Positions 12,275 to 24,200 of a stretch of DNA of 64,000 bases are shown piece by piece. Made by a program: the position numbers and the translations under genes. The stretch covers positions 33,469,226 through 33,533,225 of the forward strand of contig NC_086178.1 in NCBI RefSeq assembly GCF_023053635.1, read 5' to 3'. Source of the DNA: Elgaria multicarinata webbii (Eukaryota > Chordata > Lepidosauria > Squamata > Anguidae). Below the pieces are notes generated by a model. That model did no database searches. It had not been told where the DNA came from and saw only the letters and a program-made list of their open reading frames with translations. Each line of letters opens with the position of its first letter. The stretch's first letter is position 1.

Positions 12275-15200
12275 CTTTAAAAATAATCTGGGCCTCAATC
12301 CTAGACCGAAAAAAGTCCTCCAGCTATCAGCAACCCCCAACCAGCTATTCGTCTTTAATTGCTAAGAAGAATTTAGCATTCAAACATACCTTTAAAGTAG
12401 AACATCTTTAACAGTGTTCTTTGCCATGATACTTCATGTTGGTTTGAGATTCAGGAGAACATAACCGTTCTGGATCTCCCCTCTTCAAAGTACCTAAACC
12501 TCAAGCCTTTGATATTTCCCCCCATCATATTAACTTCCCTTCTGTTTAGGATTGTGGCAAAGTCCAGTTCGCTGCCTTTCTGCCAGATTATAGCTCCTCC
12601 CCACCTCTAGAGACTCCTGGAGCATTCCTTAGCTGCCTTTCAAGGCATAGGGTTGCCATGCGCCCTCATTTATAAGGGACTGTTCTGCGTTTCTTGGAAA
12701 GGCTGTCCAGTCCAAGTCTGGTTTAAAGGTAAAGAACACAAAGAAGGGAGAGGCTAGGGTCCTTCAAGTTGCCCATCCACAGTTAGTGCCTGGATAGCAG
12801 GCTGAGAGAGGTCAGGGCCTGGCAAAGCTGGTAATAGGCCCGGGCCAGATGGGAAATGTAGGCCCCATTTCAAACTGCTCATTAAGTATTTTTAATCAGT
12901 TTTTAATACATATGAACTAGAACGATTTATAAAAAAGGTAATGGCAAGCGCTTTTATTCAAGATGTATATAAGGCATCGCTTCATGTGCTTTTCTTTGGG
13001 CAAATTCATCAACAGCAACAGAAAAATCAAGCAACTTTGCCTTGTCAATGTTAATTTTCAAAACTGCTAATCCATTCAAACATTCTTGCACCATTGCGGA
13101 CCGAAAGTATGATTTGATTCGTTTTAGGACACTGAAGCTCCTCTCATTAGAGGCCACTGTTGCTGGCAATGACAGAAAAAATGCTACTTTGTAACAAATC
13201 TTTACCAAAGGATTCCCCTTTGTCTCTACCAGGGGAACTTGGAGTAGCCTCCCTCAGAATTGTAGGCCTGTGCCAACTGCCCCCCCCCCCCCCCAGCCCC
13301 GAGCGAGATACACAGGTCTCCTGGCCACAATCTTATTTTTTTATTTATAACATTTTTATACTGCCCATCAGCCGAAGCTCTCTGGATAGTGCACAATTAA
13401 AAACCATAAAATGCAAGTATAAATTTAGAACATTAAAAGTTTAAAAGGCAATATAAAACCAGCTACATGAAAGACCAGGAAAAGCCTGTGTAAAAAGGTA
13501 TGTCTTCAGGAGACGTTTAAAAGATATGTTTTCTGTCTCCCGAACTGCACAAGGAAGGGTCCTCCAGAGGGTGGGTGCCACCACAGAGAAGGCCCGCTGC
13601 TGAGGTTCTTCAATCTTGCACACAATGGTGAGTTGTAGAGTGTCATCAGACGAGCGTTTTATCGCACGCTCGCTACTGGCCACTCACAGATTTTCGCAGG
13701 TCCTTTTGATGATGCTGTCCGCCTCCCACATGCCTCCCGCTCCTGGTCTTTTTTCTTTCATAAAATAAGATGGAGAAAGTCTATTTTGGGGGGGAGCTAT
13801 GGTGAAACTTGCCATTTCCTGCTGTATGCAGAAGAAGCAGTGTGATAAATATGCCCACTAAATGGGCCATGTGCTCGTTGCTTGCTTCCTCTTCCCCATG
13901 TGAAGAAAGGAAGCTGTTCGGCCCTACTGTGGGACAGCAGGAGGAGGCAAAGCAACAGTAGGGAAATGCGATTTCCCCCAACCCTCCGCCTAATGACGCT
14001 CACAGTGTATTTCTATTTAATGATAATCACCTCTAAACTTGCATCAATACATATAAATTAGTATATGTAAATATTATGTAAATCGGTGTCCTCTTTAGTC
14101 CTCTTTTTTGGCGATGTGTAGCCATCCTACAAGGAAGAAGCCAGAAGCTCTACCTGGTTATCTGACATGCAGGAACTCCTTCCGAAGCCTCTTCTCCTCT
14201 AGGACATGTCTTGTAAAGGGGAAAAGCATGCCTATTCTTTGTTACTAGTGTGTTGAACAGTATTATTCATCGGGCTAAGTTTTGTAAAGAGGTGGGCCTT
14301 GGGCATCTTTTTCATTAGACATGCATTCATTTCACACATGTAGCTATATGGAAAATAACTATGCAGTCTTTCCTGATTCAGCTTTCCATGCAGCAGATTC
14401 TGCAGCCAGCGATAGAAATGGCTGAGAATGGCTTTCCAGTGTCAGAGATTGCTTCTTACCATTGGAAGGACAATATTCATGCTCTTCAGACTCCTGGAAA
14501 CCAACATGGGAAGGACCTACTGATTGATGGCCAAGCGCCTGATCATGGCCAAGTCTTCCACAATCCGTGTTTGGCAAACATTTTTAAGGTAAGGACATCT
14601 GCCTTAAACCAATCCATTTTTGGCAAGCATTTTAAGGTAGGGAGATCTGCGTTAAGCTTGTGCTTCTGGAAAGCTCAGTGAAGTTTTGTAATTGCAGAAA
14701 TAGTGTGAATAGAGCAATACATCCCCCCCCAACTGTTGCAATTGCAGGGGTCACTTCCAGGTATCTGTTGTTGTATCCATGGGTGAGGTGGATGCCATAT
14801 TGTTGTGTTACTCCATGCAAATGTGACCCCAGGAACAGTCGGGGTGTACTCTGTGAAAACTTCAGTTTAACATCTATGTGGCTATTGGTTGTTATAGTAT
14901 AAACTTCTTGCAAGTATGGAATTGCTCAGTGATGGTTTTCTGGTGTCTTGTGTTTTTCACTCTTGATCAACATGGAGCATCTTCTTGAGAGAGTTTGCTT
15001 GACCTTCTTCTAGGGAACGTATTAATTCTGGCTAATATATTTTTCTTTCAAGTGCTTCCATCCAGATTTGTACCATGTTCAATGGGAATTGGTTAACAAA
15101 TCCAGCCCTCCTAGAGTCCCAATCTGGGGGGTTCCAACATGGCCCTACCTCCTCTCCCCTGACCTCTGATTGTTTGTTGGCTTCCCAGCTTTGGTGCAGC

Positions 15201-18200
15201 TTTCCCTCCCCATTCCAAAAGGTGGAAATCCCTCTTCTAAGGCTGGGTGTCATGGCCCCTCACTGGGTGCCAAACCATTCAGGTAATCTTGCATAGTGAA
15301 GCTATGCATGATAGATTTCTTCACCTTTGTGTAAGCATGTAAGAAATCAGATTGGGATCATTGCAATCCAAATGGTGAGGGATATGACCTCTGCCCCTCT
15401 ATTTCCCCCCAAAATGTGCCCACTTCCTCCACATGGAGGGGTTAAAAGAAGAAGAAAAAAGTCTCCACTCTGGGTTTAGATTACCCTGAGATACCAGCAG
15501 TAAGAGCTTTTAGCTAAAATATCCTGGTATTTTTGGCCCTACTCCTATGCCTATGACACCCCCCGCTGCTGGAATGTGGCCCCTGAAAGTCTCCCCAAAA
15601 TGGAATTCAACCCTCATGTTAAAAGAAGTTCTGCACCCCCGTTGTCATGGAACTCATCCTATCCAAGCTTGCAAAATGTACTGCATCAAATCCCAATATT
15701 TTAGGTACAGAATTTGCTCAACAAGTTTCTGCCTTGGTGTAATTAGTGGATATATCCCTTTCTGCTCTGAACTGGATGATAGAAGCATGATAGGAAGTGG
15801 CATTTTGCTTATTGTGTTGAACTAAGAGAATAGTAAATTAGGGCAGTGGTCCATGTGGAATTACACCCCCCCTTCTGCCTGCTCCCTGGCTCCATCTGGG
15901 CCTCTTATTATGAAGCAAGCCTGTAATCTGTGACAGTGATGAATTCTGAAATTTATCCGAAGAGGAATGCCTCATGCTATGTTGAGAAATTAGTAGGGCA
16001 TGGCAATAATGTACATCAAATTTAATTTTGCTTCCACAGCAATTGAATTTGCTTCCTGGCTAACAAAGTTTTGACAGATGTGAGGGATTTGGAGGCCATG
16101 CCTGGATACTCTTAGCAGCATCTCCCGTTTTATCTTTTTTAACTAATTATATCTCAATATCCTGGGCTAACAAATACTGCCTCTTAACCTTATTGCGAAA
16201 CTAATGCAATGCTGAAAACTGCTCAGAGAAAAATGCCACAGAAATTAGTAAATGGGACGGGGTAGGATGAGCAGATGACGTCAGGCTGTTCACATAGGAA
16301 GCTGCCTTATACTTAATCAGACCATTGGTCCATCTAGCCCAGTATTGTGATACTGACCAACAGCAGCACTTCAGAGTTTCAGTCTTTCCTAGAGATGCCA
16401 GAGATTGGACATGGGACCATCTGCATGCAAAGCACTTGCTCTACCATTGAGCCTTTTTGCTTATTCTCTTTCTCTTCCATTTTTTCAGCTCGCTCTCATG
16501 TAATTTCATTAACTGATACAGTTATAACCCATGTGTGGTCTTTGCCTCACTCCCACGTGTTTTTCCATTTTCATTTATTTTGTCCCTACCCATATCAGTT
16601 TTAAAAGACAAAAAACAAAAAAACAAAAACTTCTACACAAGAAACACAGTGATTTTCCTGCTCCTTATGCCATTTGTAAAGTTTTTATGATTTTTACAAA
16701 TTTTAGGAAAGTGGGTTAGAGTCCAACAATAGTCAAATATTTAATATGATTATTATTTCTTTTTTAAAAGGAAGTGCACCGGTATCACATTTGTTCTGGA
16801 TGTTTTGTGATCCATGGCTTTTAAAAGTCAATATATTAGATGAGAGGCATCTCCTGTACGGTTTATATCGCAGAGGTGATGAGCCTTCCTTGACTTGCTA
16901 ATTGCATCTTGTTAATATTTAACAATTTGGTGTCAGGTAGTAACTCCGTATGTAGAGGACAGTTCAATATTTGATTAATCATGATGGAGAATGACACATG
17001 CCCTTTTTGTCTTGTTGGTACCAGGTACTGACAGTTTACTATCCCTTTTGAATCACTGATATTGACATGGCTCTCCCTTGGAATTGAGGTCAGGAATCAC
17101 AGACAGTTTCCTTTTGTGTACATATGCAGTAAGCCAGTGTAGTGTAGTGACTAGAGTGCTGGAATGAGAGTTGAGAGATCCGGGTTCTAGTCCCCACTCA
17201 GCCATGGAAACCCACTGGGTGACTTTGGGCCAGTCACAGACTCTCAGCCCAACCTACCTCACAGGAAGTGGGCTTCTGGTGGACAAAATGCTCAGCCTGC
17301 ATTATTAAAGCAACCTCAGTGTAGTGCTTCCATTGTGCATACGGGCCTGTATAGCTGATGCGTTCTATAAATGACCAAGAACCAGGACCTGTTTTTGAAG
17401 AGCTCGTTATTAGTTTATTTTCGTACCTGTAGTTATTTCTGTAGAGACACACACACGGCTAGCAGAAAGGATTTCTCCATTCCTTCCATTTTCAAAGATG
17501 ACTAATGCCAGTTTCTGTTAACATATATTCTCAATTGTTCATCAAAGTCTTTTAATGGAGATCATTAAAACACTCTCGGAATAATGATGACACAAATGCA
17601 ATTGTTAATCTCTCACCACCTTTTGTTGACAGTCCACAACTTGGTGCACAAACATTTCTTAAGTCTTGTAGAGATACACACAAGTATAGAGTGGATGAAT
17701 GGAAGGAGAGAGGAATTAAAGCCTGAATTGCTGATTGTAGAATTTCTTCACTAAGCACTTGAACTAACATTTATTAATACAATTAATTTCTCCAGTGTTC
17801 AGAGAGGTTGAATGCTCAGCAGTGCAACCTCTGAGGTCACTGAGAGATTATGTTTCCCTGTAAATTAAATTGGCTTGGTTATATCAGCAAATTAATACTA
17901 ATCTTTATTTAGATTAGTATTCATTTATTTTACACACGTGAAAAATGTGCTAAGAATAAACTATATAAATCAAGGGTATCAATGGCTTAGTTGATTGCCC
18001 TGGACTATGATCCAAGGTGAAGGATGCTTCCATGCTGGAGTTTTTGTTCAGAGTTCTAGTGTACTGGAAGTCTGCAAGGCAAATTTCTCATTTAGTAGTT
18101 GGCAGATAGTAGGAATAGCAGTTGCAACAGTACAGATGGCACAGTCCAAATGATTTTTTTTTTTGCTCAGATTCAAGTGTAGCATGGCAATGCTTGCTTC

Positions 18201-21200
18201 CTAGTTTAACTCTCAAGTGATGAAAGAGCAATGTGAGAAGTTTTCGTAAATACACCCCTTGTTCTTTTGATTTTCTAAGTTTCCCATCTAAATTCTTTTT
18301 CCAGGAGTTGGCAAAATCTGGCAAAAAAGGTTTCTATGAAGGCCATGTGGCCAAAGCTATTGTGGATGCTATTCAAAATAATGGTGGAGTAATGGATTTA
18401 GAAGATCTGAAAAGCCATGTCACTGAAGAAGTCGAACCTATTGTCACAAATTACAAGGTATGCCAGAGAGTTCAGTATTCAACAACTAATAGAGATTGTG
18501 AAGTAGCTCTTTGGGTTAATTGTGCCCCAGTGAACCACAGTCCAGTGAGTCCTTAATACTGTTTCAGGACTTAAATGTGAATTTTGGAGACTTACAATGT
18601 TTACCTCATGTATTTATTTATTTTCATTTATAGCCTATAATTCCAGCCATTAAAAATTGACTCAGAAGTCTGCAAAAATAAATAAAAGTATTTTGAACCA
18701 TAAAAATTGCAGTGAAATTAATCTTCAGAAACATAATAAAATTTGGGTAGCCACTTACACATTGTCAAAAAGAGGAAATACATCACCAAAAAAGGGGACA
18801 TTAATTTGCACATGCAAATTTTGTCTAGATACAAATTTAGAAATAATAACTATAATCTAAAGAGAAATACAATACATGTCACCATGGTGGAAAAGACCAG
18901 CTAGGTGACCTGTGTGCCTGCACAGTCTGCTGCCCAGATATTAACTGTTGATGGGCAACTTCAAGGCCCCCAATTTCTCTTCTTGTGGTTCCTTGACTTT
19001 AAGCTAGACTTGGAATCGAACCTCTTTAGAGGAAACATTCAGATAGAGAACTGATCTCTGACTGCTCTTGAGATAGAGGACTGTGCTCTGTAAAGTAGGA
19101 CTCTTGGCTACAAGAACCCATATTTTACCCATCGCTAAGGTATGACGACAGAAAATGTTTTTGTTCCATTCCCCAGAGTATTTGAAAGTATCTTTTAATA
19201 CAACAAACTTTGTGCATTCATTAAGATAATGAAGTGTAGACTAGATGCACATAGGTAAAAATAGGTGTCTCATCAGGCACAGTGTTAAACTGGGAACCAA
19301 AATAAAAAATGGAAGAATCAGAAGCATATTCTGCATGGCAGTCTTACTTTCATGTTCTTTGTCCTCTCCCACAATTTTCCATAAATGAGGATGCCTTATT
19401 ACTCAATGTGCTTCTCTTCATACTTCAAAGCAGTACTTTCCAGTCACACTGCCAAGGTTGTAAAAAAAAGGGGGGGTTTCCTTGCCAGGTCATTCTTGGG
19501 ATTTCCCCATCCCTTTGTTCTGTAACATCTGTTCTTCTCTTCTGTATTTTTCTTCTCTTTAGCACAGCAATGAAATTGTATTGCAAATGTTCGCCTTCCT
19601 CCCAGGCCCACATACTCTATGAATACAGACCCTGCAAATTAAACTTTGATTTGGTTGTTTTCCCTGAAAATAATGGGAAATAGTAGAATGTTGGATGCAT
19701 ATATTTTGAGGGGTTGCACACATAGATGAGGTAATTAGAAAGGTCTGCTAAAACACAATTTTGTCTCTTTAAAACATTACCTTATAAATTAAATACTACG
19801 CACTGGCATTATTACCATCTTAAAGTGGACCCAGGCAAATTCAATTTAAACCCAGTGTAATACAGGCCTTAGGTAGACTTACCTTATAGTCCATGACGGA
19901 GGAGGGAAGATCTCGCGTTGTGATTAACGCAAGATCCCTCCTCTGTTTACACGTGAGGCGCAACGACCTCAAGAAGAGAGGCGTTGTAACTGCTATTTTT
20001 TATTTTTAAAGAGGACGGAGCGCATGAACACTCGTGCACTAAAGTTAAGTTTTTTTAAAAAAATTAAACTACTTTCCCTGCTCCCCACACCCTAACCCCG
20101 ATGGGTGCAGCATGGCTCCTGGCTCCGCATGAGTGATTGTGTGGAGCTGGGTCAAACTGTGGCAATGGGCCACACGTTCCACGGTCTTGGGCTCAGCCCG
20201 GGACCACGGAAAAAGTGGGCCCAAAGGGGAGGGCTCTATCCTGGGGCAAGGGAAGGATGATCCCTCCCTGATCCTGGGATCCCCTGTGCGTCATGTGGAT
20301 GCACGGGGACGATCTGGGGTTCGCCCCATGATAAAGCCTGGTCTAGCTAAGGCCATAGTAACATGCAACGTGAATCTCTTCCTTGCCCTTTCCACATTCT
20401 ACTCTCTATATTATATAAATACTCTAGGGACTCACTGTCTGAGTTCAGATAATCATGGAGGTAAAAGAAGCCATCATAGCTTCTCCCTCTGCCTCTGCTA
20501 TGTGTGCACTCATTATTTCCATAACTACTTGTGCTACAATGTGGGTTGGTGTGCTGTCTGAATCTGGCATGCAGCATGACAACCAGCTTCTTACCCACCC
20601 TATAACCCACGACTTGCAGTAGGGGCTGTAGGGTGGCCATGAAGCCACTGCATTCAAAGCTGCTGTGTTCAAAGGACAGGTGAGTGATCATTTGGAAAGC
20701 TAACTAAATAAACTAAGAGAGTTGTACATAGACACAAATCAACAGAATGGTAGAATTTTGGGAATTCCTTTCTGTCTGCATTTAAAGCAGGGCTGGCCCT
20801 ACCATTAGGTAGAGTGAGGTGGTTGCCTCAGGCAGCAGATTCTGGAAGGGTGGCACCAAGGTGTTGGAGAACAGAGTTGTGGGACACATGGCCTGCCCTG
20901 CTATCCTGCTTTGTTTAGGTATATTGGATGATATAGTGTCCCATTGCCAGTTTTGAAGAAAGATTCAACTACCAGCCCAATCGGAATTTGTAGACAGAAT
21001 AGGAGAGGATATTGTCTTGTCCTTTGCCTCAGGCAGCAGAATGTTTGGGGCTGGGCCTGATTTAAAGAAAGGTATTTGGAGCTAAAAATCAGTACTTATA
21101 TAGCCTGTTTCAAGTGTTCAAAATTCTTTACATTGCAAAAGTAAAGTGATATCAGTTTCTCCATGTTTTGGCACCTCTGTAAATCTGATTATTCAGCTCT

Positions 21201-24200
21201 CACCCATGAATGTCGAATCATCTAGAAGCTGTTCTGAGAGTGACAACTGTGTGGGTTTCCTGGTGTGGCCTGAGAAACCATGACGCCAGACTTCCCACAT
21301 CAGAAAAGGAAATGCTTAGACACCCAATTATTAACAAGGTGTGCCATGTTTTGCATTCATGCCTTTCCAATACTGCCAAGAATAGTATCTTTCTAAACCC
21401 AGAGCTAGTAATAAATCCATTAGTCATGTTGGGAGTACACATACAAATTAATAATGAGTTTAAACATAGAAGCAAATGCTTGTAAAGTAAATGTAAATGT
21501 GTTATTTATAAGTTAATAGCTGTATCTTGACCCAAACCCTTTGTCTTTTTAACATTCATTGCTTTCATTCTAGTAAAAAATATTTCTGAAATGCATCTTT
21601 CTAGAAGATATATTGTTGCTCATTATCAACACTGGGAGTCCCCAGAATTTATATGGGGTGTTACACAATTATTTTTTAGATTTGAGAATTCAATCTCGAT
21701 CAGGTGGTCATTATAAGAAAATATTTATTTATTTTCCAAGATGCAGAAACTAATTACTTTGCTACAAGAATTTAAATACACATTGCATTGAATTTATGCA
21801 TATTTTAGTGATTATCCTTGCAAATTAAAAATGCCTATTTAGGTGATATTGCTTACATCTGAGTAACCCAGGTGATACCTGGCCTTGATCCAGTGATATA
21901 AGGAAGACTTTAATATAGGAAATTATTACTGCCTTGGGAAACTTTTCAGTTTTCTTTATTGTATCTTTTGGTGTTCATTGTGTGACAGTTACTGCTTTTT
22001 CAGGGTGTGAATATTTGGGAAATCCCTCCAAATGGGCAAGGAATCACAACTCTACTAGCCCTGAACATTTTAGAAAATTTCAACGTGAAAGGTATGATCA
22101 GTTTCAGAGTTCTATATGCCTTACACTTCTTGCAATGACTAAAAGTTGATTGAGAAGAAAAATGCCAACTGTTTTAGCTTAAGCAGAAAAAAAATCAAAA
22201 CCAAGTTTGAATGAAAAAGAGCTCCTGTTAGTCATGGGAGTAGGTGTTGTTGTTGTTGTGTGTTTTTAAACCTGCATATTACTTACAGTTTTTTAAGTGC
22301 TAAAATAAATCTTGGGACAGCATCATTGCTTAGGGCAGCAGCAACAGCAGTAGTGTGAAATATTTGTGATTCCTGTTCACTCTGCAACATCCTTCTGTTT
22401 GAAGAATCTTTTAGGTTATGACTCTGTATCCACTTAAGCTCTATTGAACTCAGTGAGACTTTCTTCTGAGTATATATGTCTAAGATTGCTATTAGTGAAT
22501 TTATTTATTTATTTGCTATATTTATATATCCCCTCCAGTAGGGTGACCATATGAAAAGGAGGACAGGGCTCCTGTATCTTTAACAGTAATGTAGAAAAGG
22601 GAATTTCAGCAGGTGTCAATTGAAGGGGGTGTAATTCCCTCTTCATCACAACAGTTAAAGCTACACTAGCTATAGTAGAGTGGCCAGATACAAAAGAGGG
22701 CAGGGCTTCTGCAGCTTTAACTGTTGTGATGAAGAGGGAATTTCACCCTCTTCAATTGACACCTGCTGAAATTCCCTTTTCTACATTACTGTTAAAGATA
22801 CAGGAGGCCTGTCCTCCTTTTCATATGGTCACCCTACCCTCCAGCCCCTGGGATTAAGTTAGGGTGACCATATGAAAAGGAGGACAGGGCTCCTGTATCT
22901 TTAACAGTTGTATTGCAAAGGGAATTTCAGCAGGTGTCATTTGTAGATATGGAGAACCTGGTGAAATTTCCTCTTCATCACAACAGTTAAAGCTGCAGGT
23001 GCCCTGCCCTCTTTTAAATCTGGTCACAGTATAGCTGTAGTATAGCTCCTGCAGGGTTAACTGTTGTGATGAAGAGATAATTTCACCAGGTGTGACATGC
23101 ATACAAATAATACCGGCTGAAATTAAGAGCTCTGTAATATCAGTTAATCAGTTGATCAGTTAATCAAATGTTTGAAATTGACAAAGCTCTGTAATATCAG
23201 TTAATCAAATGTTATTATTGATAGCCAACGGCCATTACAATGGACATGGAAAACAATGTATAAATATAGATATATAAAGAAGACAATCCAGAACAAAGTT
23301 AGCAGGAGTAGTCAGAAATGCATATGATCAAAAATTAAAATTATTTCCTAATCATTTAAATTGAAAAATCCCTTTGGCAGCCCACAGTAAACCGCCCAGA
23401 GAGCTTCGGCTATGGTGCGGTATATAAATGTAATAAATAAATAAAAATAAATAAATAAAATAAAAATGTTTGGGGTCAAAAATTAGCCTCTAATTTTCTT
23501 GTTGGTAATACGTATAAAGCTACACTATAGATAGCAAACCTGGATGTCTCTGATCATAAGAACCGCAGCGTAGATTTTGCTGAAGATATCAAAATGGACA
23601 TCAAATCCCAGTAATGCCATGCCATCTCAAGAATCCTTTATTGTTTTTGTTGTTTTTTCCTTGAAGGATGTATGTTTCCATTGCCAAACATACCCCTTTC
23701 CCTCACCTGTCCAAAAAGAACAGATGCTTTCCACACACCTAAAAGATAGGGTCACTGTTGCAAGAACCCTCTTTCCATCTATATACAAAAGGTGAAGCTG
23801 CTTCTGTTGCAAAAACAAAATCAAATTATCATTGTACAAACATACAGTATAGGTTGTCCTGTGTGCATATCAACTCTCCAGGATTATTATTTTTGTTGTT
23901 GTTATTTTGCATGAGCATGATCTATGCAACTAATTCTTTTGAACAAAATGCTGCTACAACTGGAATTCTGAAACAATGACGATTGCTTAGGATGCTGTTT
24001 GTGAGGTTGGGTAGAGCAGTCTTAGCATCTCTACTGCCACTAGTAGAGGTCCCATAAGCTTACCAAAGCATAGTCCCAAAACTGCCCTAGTGGGTGCCTG
24101 CTAGTTTGAAACATTGGCTGCTCGAAGAGTCCCAGTGGCTTTGGAAGTGGAATAAGGAGATGACGTTTCTCCCTCTTCCTCACCCTATCTAACTATCATA

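Larger units (their letters stand above)
10680..14381 (+). other. GGT-like intron 3
   Basis: Contains two L2 ends, a Sauria SINE, two dinucleotide repeats, a hAT transposase fragment and a hAT-like palindromic element (listed separately). The stretches 11590-12190 and 12280-12940 hold nothing else I recognise. Confidence 0.8.
14589..18304 (+). other. GGT-like intron 4
   Basis: Contains a hAT-like repeat (about 15485-15645), a MIR-like SINE and a truncated Sauria SINE. The stretches 14660-15480, 15650-16285, 16460-17125 and 17270-18300 show nothing I can assign. It ends in a good tract, TTCTTTTTCCAG. Confidence 0.8.
18458..22003 (+). other. GGT-like intron 5
   Basis: Contains a long Harbinger-like element (19865-20354) and a hAT element (20788-21059). 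The stretches 18460-19860 and 21070-22000 show nothing else I can name. Confidence 0.8.

Noticed and set aside
20133-20561. 142-codon plus-strand frame
   Set aside because: It starts in a GC-rich Harbinger-like element and ends in unrelated intron DNA, with no family likeness.
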